A DNA stretch of 64,000 bases from contig NZ_JACHXJ010000001.1 of the NCBI RefSeq assembly GCF_014192015.1, positions 1,889,935 through 1,953,934 of the forward strand, read 5' to 3'. The translations under genes and the position numbers were made by a program. Below are positions 37,452-45,332 of the stretch, piece by piece. The notes under the pieces were generated by a model, which saw only the letters and a list, made by a program, of their open reading frames with translations, made no database searches and had not been told where the DNA came from. Position 1 is the first letter of the stretch; every line of letters starts with the position of its first letter. This DNA comes from Paenibacillus rhizosphaerae (GTDB lineage Bacteria; Bacillota; Bacilli; Paenibacillales; Paenibacillaceae).

Positions 37452-38402
37452 TTGAAAAAGAAAATGAACTATTTAATCTTAATTTTAACGATCATCTTTA
37501 TGGTTGGTTGTACCAATGTAGAAGATCCGCCTATTACAAATGGAGAAAACGCCATACAAGAAGTAACCAAAGTTGATAAAGAAGCAGAGGGAACTATTAC
37601 CGAGGCCATTAAGGAACCAAAAGGAGAAGAAAAGGTTGTTGATGAACCGGCAGTCGAGGAAACACCAACCCAACCAAATAACGATCTATTCTCAGGATAC
37701 GAACGTATTGAAGTGGATGCTTGTGATTTGTCTGGCCATCGTGAACCTAACGTCGTTGTGGATGTTGGTTACGGGAAGCGTGAATACTGGGCATTTACAT
37801 ACGAACACGGGCAACTAGTACGTGTCATTGCTGATAAAATCATTCTACAAGATGACAATAAAGAGCCTGTCTCATCGTCTGGTAGGTATTGTGCTGATGA
37901 AGCAAAGGTCCCTGGGGTTGAGAGTGCTGTTTTAGACGAAGGACATGCCATAGCTGATTCTCTTGGCGGTGTATCCAATGCTTATAATATCACCCCACAA
38001 GATAGTACGCTCAACCGACATGGTGATCAAGCATATATGGAAGACGCTATACGCAAAGCAGGTGGAGCTACTAATTTTGAAGCAATTATCACCTACCCGA
38101 ACACGAAAACGCAGATTCCCTCCAGTTATCAATACACCTATACGTTAAAGGGTAACGTGATTGTCGATAAATTTGATAATGTGAATCCTGACGAAGTAAA
38201 CAAAACCCTTGGTTTAACAGACAGTAAGCCTTCTGATTCAAAAAGTTCTAACACAAAAGCGACTAATCCAAATACAAAAGATGATCTTTCTAGTGTTGAT
38301 ACCAATGGTAACGGGAAGATAACGATAAAAGAAGCGAAAGCAGCCGGTTATAGTATGCCAATAACGAGTGATCATTGGTTAAATATAGGTGATAATACAT
38401 AG
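37452..38402 (+). CDS. Lipoprotein nuclease (DNA/RNA non-specific endonuclease family) with C-terminal calcium-binding-like motif
   Basis: This 316-residue protein starts at TTG 37452 with GGGGAG seven bases upstream. The lipoprotein signal ends at MVGC (Cys near residue 20), followed by an acidic, Glu/Pro-rich linker to about residue 80. Residues about 85-250 match the NucA/endonuclease NS type, with the active-site neighbourhood DEGHAIADSLGG and the Asn-rich NAYNITPQDSTLNRHG. The usual D-R-G-H is here D-E-G-H. The end carries an EF-hand-like loop, DTNGNGKITIKEA. It would degrade extracellular nucleic acid for nutrition, DNA uptake or defence. It lies between repeat copy E and the Tn554-like module. 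Confidence 0.8.
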   Translation: MKKKMNYLILILTIIFMVGCTNVEDPPITNGENAIQEVTKVDKEAEGTITEAIKEPKGEEKVVDEPAVEETPTQPNNDLFSGYERIEVDACDLSGHREPNVVVDVGYGKREYWAFTYEHGQLVRVIADKIILQDDNKEPVSSSGRYCADEAKVPGVESAVLDEGHAIADSLGGVSNAYNITPQDSTLNRHGDQAYMEDAIRKAGGATNFEAIITYPNTKTQIPSSYQYTYTLKGNVIVDKFDNVNPDEVNKTLGLTDSKPSDSKSSNTKATNPNTKDDLSSVDTNGNGKITIKEAKAAGYSMPITSDHWLNIGDNT

Positions 38403-38440
38403 GATAGTTAGTCTATTATGGGGACTAGCTATCCTTTTTT
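38401..38440 (+). terminator. Terminator of the nuclease gene
   Basis: AGGATAGTTAGTC pairs with GGACTAGCTATCCT, followed by TTTTTT; the stem begins in the stop codon. Confidence 0.85.
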
Positions 38441-38667
38441 ATTTACATAATAGATTAAATAAATAACGGTTGAACTTATAGTTTAGAATGTTTAGTATGG
38501 ATATATAAACAACGAACGTTTGTTCGTTTTAAGAAGGACGTAGCCTCGGTGCGAGGACAGTCACTCCGCAGAAACGATAGTTTGGAGGACTTTAAAGAAA
38601 CAACAATTACGGTAAATATTACAAGTAGCAGCACTATCGTAAATTACAATTGGTTGGAGATGCTTTT

Positions 38668-39846
38668 ATGAAGGTAGAACAAATATTGATTGGGAATAGA
38701 AAAGTATATATGCTTATTGATTCAAATGGATCGCCCATTGAATCCGTTGCGATGTATATGAAATTTCACTATAACAAGGAGAGTAGTAGCAATACTTTAC
38801 AGACTTATTGTACGGCTTTGAAATATTACTTTACATACTTAGAACAAAGAGGAATTGATTATCAGCAAGTTAGCTTTCAAATAATATCTGACTTCGTTGC
38901 TTGGCTCAGAAATCCATATGAAAGCAATAAAGTAGTACCCCAAAAGGAAGTTAAGGCTAAACGTAGTGAAAGAACAGTAAACACTTACCTCACGGTAGTG
39001 ACATCATTTTATGATTATCTATACAGAGAAGAATTTGTTGAATCAAATGTTGTTGAAAAGTTGATGAAGAAGATGTTCCAAGGTGCAGGTGGAAATGGAT
39101 ATAAGGATTTTTTATACCATGTAAATAAAGACAAACCACGTTTCAGAAATGTGCTTAAATTAGAAGAACCTAGAGTAAGGGTGAAGATATTTACAAAGGA
39201 GCAAGTTAATGAAATCTATCAATCTACTACTAACATTAGGGATAGATTTTTAGTGAGGTTACTTTTTGAAAGTGGATTTCGTGTAGGTGAGGTTCTCTCA
39301 TTGTTTCTTGAAGACTTTCAATTTGACGCAATACAAAGGAAACACAAAATCCAATTAACAGATAGAGGGGAGCTACCAAACGGGGGAAAGTTAAAGACTG
39401 GAGAACGAAAGATTGACATCTCTCAAGGGCTAATGGACTTGTATGATGATTATTTGTTCGAAGTGCTAGATGAATATAATCCTGACCATAACTTTGTATT
39501 TGTAAAGGTTTGGGGGAAGAACGCGGGTGAGCCTCTTACATACTCAGATGTTTATGCAACTCTTAAAGAGATAGAAAGGAAAACAGGCATATATATTACT
39601 CCTCACCTATTTCGTCATACACATGGAACCATATTTTATCTTCAAACAAAGAACATAAAGGCAGTACAAGAACGTCTAGGTCATGCACAAATACAAACAA
39701 CCATTGACCTATATGTTCACCCTTCTGAAGAAGATATTCGTAAGGATTGGGAGAAAGCCTCTCATGCCTTTGAAATTGGGCGAGATATAGAGAACAAAGA
39801 GGCAATATTTCGATCAGGTATTCCAGACGAGGTAGTTCCTTTTTAG
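38668..39846 (+). CDS. Tyrosine recombinase, TnpA-like of Tn554
   Basis: This 392-residue site-specific recombinase has an N-terminal SAM-like core-binding domain (NTLQTYCTALKYYFTYLEQR) and a C-terminal catalytic domain. Arg I is in LLFESGFRVGEVLSL, the H-x-x-R motif in TPHLFRHTHGT, the third His in RLGHAQIQTT and the nucleophilic Tyr in IDLYVH. ATG 38668 with GGAG eight bases upstream is preferred to the TTG at 38650. It is followed after 30 bp by the TnpB-like gene. Confidence 0.9.
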   Translation: MKVEQILIGNRKVYMLIDSNGSPIESVAMYMKFHYNKESSSNTLQTYCTALKYYFTYLEQRGIDYQQVSFQIISDFVAWLRNPYESNKVVPQKEVKAKRSERTVNTYLTVVTSFYDYLYREEFVESNVVEKLMKKMFQGAGGNGYKDFLYHVNKDKPRFRNVLKLEEPRVRVKIFTKEQVNEIYQSTTNIRDRFLVRLLFESGFRVGEVLSLFLEDFQFDAIQRKHKIQLTDRGELPNGGKLKTGERKIDISQGLMDLYDDYLFEVLDEYNPDHNFVFVKVWGKNAGEPLTYSDVYATLKEIERKTGIYITPHLFRHTHGTIFYLQTKNIKAVQERLGHAQIQTTIDLYVHPSEEDIRKDWEKASHAFEIGRDIENKEAIFRSGIPDEVVPF

Positions 39847-39876
39847 CGGTAAATTAGTATTGTAGGAGGACATACA

Positions 39877-42015
39877 TTGGATAAAATCATACTAAACAAT
39901 TCAATCCCCAGAAGTGAATACTGGGACTTAATCACTTCTACACTATCCACTTACGAGGTTAATAATATTTCCAACGATGGAAAAGTAACCAGAAGAGTTG
40001 TGAATGATAATTACTTTTTAGTCAATGACGTTTGGAATGTACATGAGATTGGTAAAATCCCTAATTTTGAAGACCAATATAACAAGAGAAAAGGAATAGT
40101 AAATAACATTTACTTCAACTGTGCAAATCGAAACGTCAACATGGAGATTAAGTTTGTTTACTACAATCAAATTTTCTCAGACCGTTGGGGAATAAGGACT
40201 ATATTTAAAAGTATATCAGGCTCGCTAAAAAAACTGGCTGAATACTTAAACGAAAGGCACTCAAATCTCACTTCCCTTCTTGATTTAGACATCAATAAAG
40301 AGCAAAAGCTTTGGACCTTTTGGTTGAATGGTAAGGGAGAAAAGACGAGTTACAACAAGAAGATGAGAGGGAAAGAACTCGTAGCCCGCACGGAAATAGA
40401 TGGATTTTTAGCAAGGGTTTATAATACACTTTTCCAATTAACAGATACTCGTGATGAATGGGAGAAGGATCGATGGGATGTACGGGTACTGAATAAAAAA
40501 TACTTAATAGATTTCAATGAATCAACTAGTGGTCATGGCATTGTTTTTTCAAATATAGAGAATAAAAATTTCCGTATATTATTTAAAGAATATATAAAAG
40601 GTCGTCTTATCAGCGGCAAAAACTTTACCTGGGGTACAGCTCGAAGTTATGAATTATACACTACTCCTTTTTTAAACTCTATTGCAAAACAAAATCCTAA
40701 GTGGAACGATTTTAAAAAACTTGAAAGAGAGCATATAGAAACGTACATAGAAGAGTTAAATGCGTATACAAGAACCAAATTAAATAAGACAAGTTCCAAT
40801 CCTAAAAAATATGTTCGTGATTCATTAAAGTTTGTGCGTGCCTTTATAAGAGATCTTCAAATTTTAGGGAAGTTCGAAGATTTTGCACCTGAAGAAATGG
40901 TGTTTCGTCTAATATATCCTGAAGACTTTCCTAATCTCCCTAAAAAATCATTGGATGATATTGATTACATACCTGACTATGTATTGGAACAACTGTTCAA
41001 TAATCTTAATGACCTTCATCCAGATGTACAGCCAATTGTCTGGATTGCTTTCAAAACAGGTCTACGCTTAAGCGATACTTTGGAATTGACGCAGGATTGT
41101 TTAGGTAAAATAAACGGAAAATCAAATCTTACAACAGATATTGAAAAGACGTATGTAATAGGTCACAAAATACCCATTGATGATCATCTAGCAGATATAG
41201 TTGCAGTTTTAATTGACCATTCTAAGCAAAACAGCAATGATGATAATAATCCTGAAAAATACCTTTTTGTTCGCTACCGAGGTCCCCGTAAGGGAAGGCC
41301 CTTTAGTCAAGGTTTTGTTCGAGAAGAACTAAACAAATTAGCGTTTGAAAAAAATATTACTGATGAATCAGGCAAGTTGTTTCGCTTCAGACCTCACCAG
41401 TTTCGACATACTTTTGGAGTAAAAATGATAAATGGTGGAGCTGATATTTTAACGGTGCAGGAGTTATTAGCCCATGCATCACCCGAAATGACGTTACAAT
41501 ATGCTCGTCTATTAGATGATACGAAACGTAAAGAGTTCGAGAAGGTTGTGAAACAAGGTGTGTTTACATTTAACATTAATGGGGAAATTGACAAAATCTC
41601 AGAAAGGGAAGATGTCCCTAAAGACATTCTTGATATGTTGTGGAAAGACGAGAAGTTAAATGCCTTAGATAACCCTTATGGGACCTGTCGTGCAAGAGTC
41701 AATGGGAATTGCCCATTAGCAGCTGAACCCCCTTGTCTTACTGCAAACAATGGAAAACCTTGTTTTGATTTAGCAGTAGGTATGTCAAGTTTTGATGTTA
41801 AGAAGTATGAGATTCTCATAGAAACAACTACGAAGTGGATTGAAGCGTCGAAAGAATATGGTCGTGAAGATATGATTAAAGCAAACGAAAAAAACTTGGA
41901 AAGGTACCAAAATATTTACGAAACAATCAAAGATGGAAATGTTATTTTTGGCCGATTTGACCGAATGAAGAGACAATTAGAACGTGAGAAAAAGAAAGGT
42001 GTTAAACATGGCTAG
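39877..42015 (+). CDS. Tyrosine recombinase, TnpB-like of Tn554
   Basis: This 712-residue second recombinase starts at TTG 39877 with AGGAGG seven bases upstream. Its catalytic residues are intact: Arg in FKTGLRLSDTLEL, H-x-x-R in RPHQFRHTFGV, His in ELLAHASPEMT and Tyr in LQYARL. After the catalytic domain comes a Cys-rich segment (CRARVNGNCPLA...PPCLT...PCFD) that probably binds zinc, then a helical tail. Its stop codon overlaps the start of the third gene by 8 bases, so the two are coupled. Confidence 0.9.
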   Translation: MDKIILNNSIPRSEYWDLITSTLSTYEVNNISNDGKVTRRVVNDNYFLVNDVWNVHEIGKIPNFEDQYNKRKGIVNNIYFNCANRNVNMEIKFVYYNQIFSDRWGIRTIFKSISGSLKKLAEYLNERHSNLTSLLDLDINKEQKLWTFWLNGKGEKTSYNKKMRGKELVARTEIDGFLARVYNTLFQLTDTRDEWEKDRWDVRVLNKKYLIDFNESTSGHGIVFSNIENKNFRILFKEYIKGRLISGKNFTWGTARSYELYTTPFLNSIAKQNPKWNDFKKLEREHIETYIEELNAYTRTKLNKTSSNPKKYVRDSLKFVRAFIRDLQILGKFEDFAPEEMVFRLIYPEDFPNLPKKSLDDIDYIPDYVLEQLFNNLNDLHPDVQPIVWIAFKTGLRLSDTLELTQDCLGKINGKSNLTTDIEKTYVIGHKIPIDDHLADIVAVLIDHSKQNSNDDNNPEKYLFVRYRGPRKGRPFSQGFVREELNKLAFEKNITDESGKLFRFRPHQFRHTFGVKMINGGADILTVQELLAHASPEMTLQYARLLDDTKRKEFEKVVKQGVFTFNINGEIDKISEREDVPKDILDMLWKDEKLNALDNPYGTCRARVNGNCPLAAEPPCLTANNGKPCFDLAVGMSSFDVKKYEILIETTTKWIEASKEYGREDMIKANEKNLERYQNIYETIKDGNVIFGRFDRMKRQLEREKKKGVKHG

Positions 42016-42403
42016 TTTTGATCGTGAGGAACAATTAAGGCGGTTACATGAAAAGAGAAAGCAAGATACTAAAGAAAAGGTTGAAGAAGCTATTAAACGC
42101 CTTATAAAGAGTTCTGAGGCTATTAACTTTAATAGTGTAGCAAAAGAAGCTGGAGTGAGTAAAGCAACCCTATACAATCATACTGAGCTCAAAGAACGTA
42201 TCGATTTCTTACGAAATCAACAACAAAATGCATTTGTGGATTCGAGGATTAAACGTGACGAGAACAATCAAAATGCAGTAATCGCTTCTCTAAAGAGAAA
42301 GATTGAAAAGTTGGAAAAAAATAATAAAGAACTTGAACAAGAAAATAAACGATTACGTGAAAAAGAAAATGAAAAGCTTACTAATTACTTTATGAAGATA
42401 TAA
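42008..42403 (+). CDS. TnpC-like accessory protein (DUF6262 type)
   Basis: This 131-residue basic protein combines an N-terminal HTH-like region (INFNSVAKEAGVSKATLYNH) with a C-terminal coiled coil rich in Lys/Glu (LKRKIEKLEKNNKELEQ). This is the usual build of the third protein of Tn554-type modules, which affects frequency and orientation of transposition. ATG 42008 overlaps the TnpB-like stop; the frame extends to a GTG at 41984 without a better site. Confidence 0.82.
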   Translation: MASFDREEQLRRLHEKRKQDTKEKVEEAIKRLIKSSEAINFNSVAKEAGVSKATLYNHTELKERIDFLRNQQQNAFVDSRIKRDENNQNAVIASLKRKIEKLEKNNKELEQENKRLREKENEKLTNYFMKI

Positions 42404-42407
42404 TTCT

Positions 42408-42436
42408 TATTCAACTAACGGGCAGGATAGTTCCAA
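42408..42436 (+). repeat. Cassette repeat, solo right half (copy F)
   Basis: Only the right half, AACTAACGGGCAGGATAGTT, is present, with no hairpin before it. It lies five bases past the TnpC-like stop. Confidence 0.75.
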
Positions 42437-42480
42437 TATGTGGTATACTTAAGTAATTAACCGTTCTATATGGGAGAGGT

Positions 42481-42782
42481 GTGGATGTTAAGAGTGATAC
42501 TGGAGCTATTTCGGGATTATTTTTATTGTTATTATCCTCGAAGCTCTTTTTGGATACATATTAAAAACACTGTACACCAAAGCCGGGTTATACAGTGAAA
42601 AATATGAATGGACAATATTGCTTGGAATTTTCTTTCTGATTTTTGTTTTGTATAGGAACAAACTACAATTTAGCGGATGGTACAAAGGGGCAGGAAGAGT
42701 AAAGTTACCCAAAAGAGCAACCCAAGTTTTTCTTATTATCTCTACATTATTAATTTTATTACCAGCATTTTTAACATTGTGA
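42481..42782 (+). pseudogene. Frameshifted small membrane protein gene
   Basis: The 5' part (GTG 42481 or ATG 42485, after GGGAGAGG) and the 3' part are in different frames. The 3' part, from about 42505 to the tga at 42780-42782, has no start codon but encodes convincing membrane protein: IIFIVIILEALFGYILKTLY, later WTILLGIFFLIFVLY and FLIISTLLILLPAFLTL. One indel near the T-rich stretch at 42510-42525 would join them into a product of about 100 residues. An extended -10 box (TGTGGTATACTT, about 42438-42450) lies upstream. Repeat copy G begins two bases after the stop, as expected for an array gene. Could be a true lesion or a sequencing error. Confidence 0.6.
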
Positions 42783-42783
42783 C

Positions 42784-42872
42784 ATTAAGCTATCGGGGAA
42801 CGATAGCAGAATACACACCTTGGCGAGGCTGCCGATATATTCGGTAGCTTTACATGTTAAAGGACGTTCATT
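42784..42872 (+). repeat. Cassette repeat, copy G
   Basis: The left half is ATTAAGCTATCGGGGAACGAT-AG, the hairpin AGGCTGCCGA/TCGGTAGCTT, and the right half is worn. Confidence 0.72.
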
Positions 42873-42982
42873 CTTATTCCCATAAATGTAATAAATGGCA
42901 CCTCTCAAAATTACTGATTACATCTATGACATAGAACACTCTATACTTAAGAGAATCGGTTTTAAAGTTAGGGGGCAGATAG

Positions 42983-43546
42983 ATGGAGTTTTTATTTATT
43001 CGACACGGTCACGGAGAACACCTCAAAGATTATCCCAATCGGTTGAATACTCTACACCCTAGTCTGACAGAATACGGCGAGTTTCAGGTGACACAACTAC
43101 GAGAGAAAATAAAAATTAACCCTGATGATTTGATGCTTGTAAGTCCAACTAAACGTACAATTGAAACAGCATCTATATTACACAATAGTTTAGACTTCAT
43201 TATTTCCCCTTTTGTTGGCCCAAGAATGTTCCCTCAAAATCCGGAGTCCCTTTTTCTATCTTGTGACCAGATCCTTTCTAAAAATGAAATTACAAACTTA
43301 TATGGAGATGTTCAAATTCTTGATTTTGATTTGGACTGTTGGAAAGAAGGTATAAATAGGATCGACCAAGATGTTTTCGAGGGATATGCAAAGCAATTAT
43401 TAGATTGGATTCCACAAATTTATAAAAGAGTATTTATTATCTCGCATGATGGTACCATAACGAATTATCGGATATTACTTGGGGAAAAAGGATTAACAAG
43501 AAATGATTTTCTCGGTGAGGCAGGAGTCTACAGGATAGTAGTATAG
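42983..43546 (+). CDS. Histidine phosphatase family protein (phosphoglycerate-mutase-like)
   Basis: This 187-residue enzyme has the family signature FLFIRHGHGE at residues 3-12, the His being the phosphate acceptor, then SPTKRTIETA near residue 53 and the second catalytic His in FIISHDGTIT near 155. GGGGGCAGAT precedes the ATG. The sequence AT content matches the array. The target (sugar phosphate, nucleotide or protein) cannot be assigned. Confidence 0.85.
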   Translation: MEFLFIRHGHGEHLKDYPNRLNTLHPSLTEYGEFQVTQLREKIKINPDDLMLVSPTKRTIETASILHNSLDFIISPFVGPRMFPQNPESLFLSCDQILSKNEITNLYGDVQILDFDLDCWKEGINRIDQDVFEGYAKQLLDWIPQIYKRVFIISHDGTITNYRILLGEKGLTRNDFLGEAGVYRIVV

Positions 43547-43551
43547 CCGTT

Positions 43552-43640
43552 CTAAGCTAACGGGGAACTTTAGTTAAATGATCCTGGGAGTAGTTTGCCG
43601 CCGCAGCAGCTGCTCCTTTTTTGCGTTAAGCTATTTTTAC
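43552..43640 (+). repeat. Cassette repeat, copy H
   Basis: The left half is TAAGCTAACGGGGAACTTT-AGTT, the hairpin GGGAGTAG...GCTGCTCC has an inner GCCGCCGC region, and the right half (GCGTTAAGCTATTTTTA) is partial. It starts 6 bases after the phosphatase stop. Confidence 0.78.
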
Positions 43641-43693
43641 TAATTATCGTATATAATCAAAATGTGATTATTCTTTGTAGGAGGAAAAAATTG

Positions 43694-44092
43694 ATGTGGA
43701 TTCCTTATACGCAAATAAGAAAACATGAACCTGATTTTAGGGTCAGATATAAATTTTTTTCTCAAGAAGAAGGAGGGAGAAAGACCCTTCCACATCAGGG
43801 CTACCGTTCAGATTTCTTCTATGAAGGGGACAATCTAAAAGACGGAATATATATGATACATCCAGAGTTCGAAGATGCTACCGGAAATATTATTTTAGAT
43901 GATACAACACCTGTTCCCTTAGAAGGGACAGCAAGGATGTGGATTATTTTCCCTGAAATGCGGAAAAGAGTTCACATAAATAAGTTAAGGAATGGAGTCA
44001 AAGGGTACTTTATGGAAGGCTCAAGAAAGGTTGCAACAGCTGAGGTAATTGAGATTCTTGAACTTCATTCAAACGCAGAGTCGCTAAGCTAA
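43694..44092 (+). CDS. Stand-alone EF-Tu domain-3-like protein
   Basis: This 132-residue protein has no GTPase domain, yet residues 12-50 carry the signature of the third domain of elongation factor Tu: FRVRYKFFSQEEGGRKTLPH followed by QGYRSDFFY, compared with EEGGR-HTPFFNGYRPQFYF in EF-Tu. The rest can form a small beta-barrel (TARMWIIFPEMRKRVH). ATG 43694 has AGGAGG nine bases upstream. The stop codon is the TAA inside repeat copy I (S-L-S-stop). Function unknown; a role in translation or RNA binding would be a guess. Confidence 0.72.
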   Translation: MWIPYTQIRKHEPDFRVRYKFFSQEEGGRKTLPHQGYRSDFFYEGDNLKDGIYMIHPEFEDATGNIILDDTTPVPLEGTARMWIIFPEMRKRVHINKLRNGVKGYFMEGSRKVATAEVIEILELHSNAESLS

Positions 44093-44178
44093 CGGGAAAC
44101 TTTAGTTGAAGAAAGATAAAATAGTACCATACATATTAGACATATCTAATATGTGTGGTCTTTTTAATTTCAACTGTT
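44091..44178 (+). repeat. Cassette repeat, copy I
   Basis: The left half TAAGCTAACGGGAAACTTT-AGTTGAA is clear, the hairpin ACCATACATATTAG/CTAATATGTGTGGT is long and AT-rich, and the right half (TTTCAACTG) is degenerate. The stem plus TTTTT could also terminate transcription. Confidence 0.72.
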
Positions 44179-44201
44179 TAACTTACCTAACCTAAATATA
44201 A

Positions 44202-44369
44202 CATTGGTTATACAAATACATGGATGATCGTGATGGTGACGGTATGGTAGGTGAGTAAGACTAAAATTAAATGAACGGAAGAACAGAACATACTCCTGTT
44301 TGCCACAATTCCCTATGGATGGTTATAACTAGAGATGAACATCCTGAATGGTTTCAGAGTATTGAATAA
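44202..44369 (+). other. Remnants between repeat copies I and J
   Basis: Two very short frames are visible. 44202-44258 ends in KYMDDRDGDGMVGE, which resembles the tail of an excalibur calcium-binding domain. 44271-44369 is a 32-codon ATG frame (TPVCHNSLWMVITRDEHPEW). Neither has a good ribosome binding site. This unit of the array seems to have lost its gene. Confidence 0.3.
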
Positions 44370-44392
44370 TAACTCTTGATAACTCATGGTGG

Positions 44393-44480
44393 TTGAACTA
44401 ACGGGAACGATAGCTTAATAAAAACAGCAGCAATCGGTTTAGATCAGCTGCTGTTTTTTATTAATATAATCGGCTGAGTA
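44393..44480 (+). repeat. Cassette repeat, copy J
   Basis: The left half is TGAACTAACGGGAACGATAG, the hairpin ACAGCAGC/GCTGCTGT is followed by TTTTTT, so it can terminate transcription too. The right half is worn. Confidence 0.75.
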
Positions 44481-44493
44481 TGGGATCGTGGCA

Positions 44494-44687
44494 ATGTTAT
44501 CAAGTTCTTGTCATTTATGTTATCAAGTTCTTGCCATCCAACATTTATTGTCGGGTGACAAAAACATAGTAACATTAGAAGCCGCTGATTATGCGGCTTT
44601 ATATATTTATGTTATCAAGTTCTTGTCAAAACACAATGACAAGAACTTGATAACATTCCCGACTGATGACAAGAACATGGTTACATT
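44494..44687. mobile_element. Short element built from six copies of a 20-bp motif (MITE-like or abutted transposon ends)
   Basis: The motif ATGTTATCAAGTTCTTGTCA occurs forward at 44494, 44517 (one change) and 44609, and inverted at 44556 (diverged), 44637 and 44667 (diverged). The outer pairs thus form an inverted arrangement with two sub-repeats per end, as in transposons whose transposase binds several sites per end (IS21-, Tn7- or Tn5053-like). The centre is a small hairpin (AGCCGC/GCGGCT). No transposase gene is inside. The 69-codon frame across it is an artefact of the repeats. Confidence 0.65.
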
Positions 44688-44724
44688 CCCGATCTGATCT
44701 CATCGACGGCGGCAGACGCCCTTT

Positions 44725-44752
44725 TATTAAACTAACGGGCAGGATAGTTTAA
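44725..44752 (+). repeat. Cassette repeat, solo right half (copy K)
   Basis: AACTAACGGGCAGGATAGTT stands without a left half or its own hairpin and leads directly into the shared leader. Confidence 0.75.
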
Positions 44753-44860
44753 AAGTTTCGCGAATACCCTAAATATAGAATTATTAACGGAGTTCGTTAA
44801 TAAGACGTTATGTGAAAAGCATGCAACGGTATAAAATCTAATTCAGAGGAAGATAACTCA
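44753..44860 (+). promoter_or_regulatory. Leader shared with two other array genes (1 of 3)
   Basis: The first 60 or so bases (AAAAGTTTCGCGAATACCCT, then ATAT-GAATTATT and ACGGAGTTCGT) are closely related to those before 61797 and 62606. They probably hold the promoter. AGAGGAAGA precedes the Nudix ATG. Confidence 0.6.
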
Positions 44861-45313
44861 ATGAAGGCTAATAAACCCCTAAAGAGAAAATCCTTCGGTT
44901 TTATCGTACAAACTGATCAAATGGAAAGAAAAAAATTATTAGTTTACTCGAATGAGCCAGGTGTACAGTTCAGGTTACCTGGTGGAAATATTGATCCTGG
45001 AGAAGCGGCTGAAGAGGCTTTATATAGAGAGATGTTGGAAGAGTCTGGGTTGACTAATTTACTGATGGCGAATAATCTCGGAGTTCAATATTATTACAAA
45101 GCATTTATAGATTCAAATGTGGAACGACATGATTTTCTTGTTATACCTGATAGAAAACTACCAGAAAAGTGGGAATATATTGGGACAGGTGATGGAGGCG
45201 ATCAAGGGAGCAGATTTAAGTACCAGTGGGTTACTAAAGATGAAATTCATTTAATAGATGAAGAATTTAGAAGAGATATTATAAAGAGCTACTTAGAAGA
45301 GCTATTCAGCTAA
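44861..45313 (+). CDS. Nudix hydrolase
   Basis: This 150-residue enzyme has a complete Nudix box beginning GGNIDPGEAAEE near residue 46 and ending REMLEESGL. The start of the fold (KSFGFIVQTDQMERKKLLVY) is typical. The shared leader upstream links it to the deaminase-like gene at 61797 and the Nudix gene at 62606. The stop codon lies in CAGCTAACG, a short match to the repeat left half, 20 bp before copy L. The substrate could be an oxidised or capped nucleotide. Confidence 0.87.
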   Translation: MKANKPLKRKSFGFIVQTDQMERKKLLVYSNEPGVQFRLPGGNIDPGEAAEEALYREMLEESGLTNLLMANNLGVQYYYKAFIDSNVERHDFLVIPDRKLPEKWEYIGTGDGGDQGSRFKYQWVTKDEIHLIDEEFRRDIIKSYLEELFS

Positions 45314-45332
45314 CGTATGACTACAGAAACTT

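Larger units (their letters stand above)
38668..42403 (+). mobile_element. Tn554-type transposition module (two tyrosine recombinases plus TnpC-like protein)
   Basis: Three adjacent, partly overlapping genes follow the order and sizes known for the Tn554 family: TnpA-like (392 residues), TnpB-like (712) and a small TnpC-like coiled-coil protein (131). Ends of the element are not visible: Tn554 relatives make no terminal inverted repeats or target duplications. The module sits inside the cassette-repeat array, with a repeat half at 42408 directly after it and a shorter match (GAAACGATAGTTT, about 38571-38583) before it. No resistance genes of the Tn554 kind accompany it. Confidence 0.75.

Noticed and set aside
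44488..44697. 69-codon plus-strand open frame
   Set aside because: It runs entirely through the six-copy 20-bp motif element; its repeated V-I-K-F-L and T-F-P peptides are translations of the DNA repeats, and there is no ribosome binding site.
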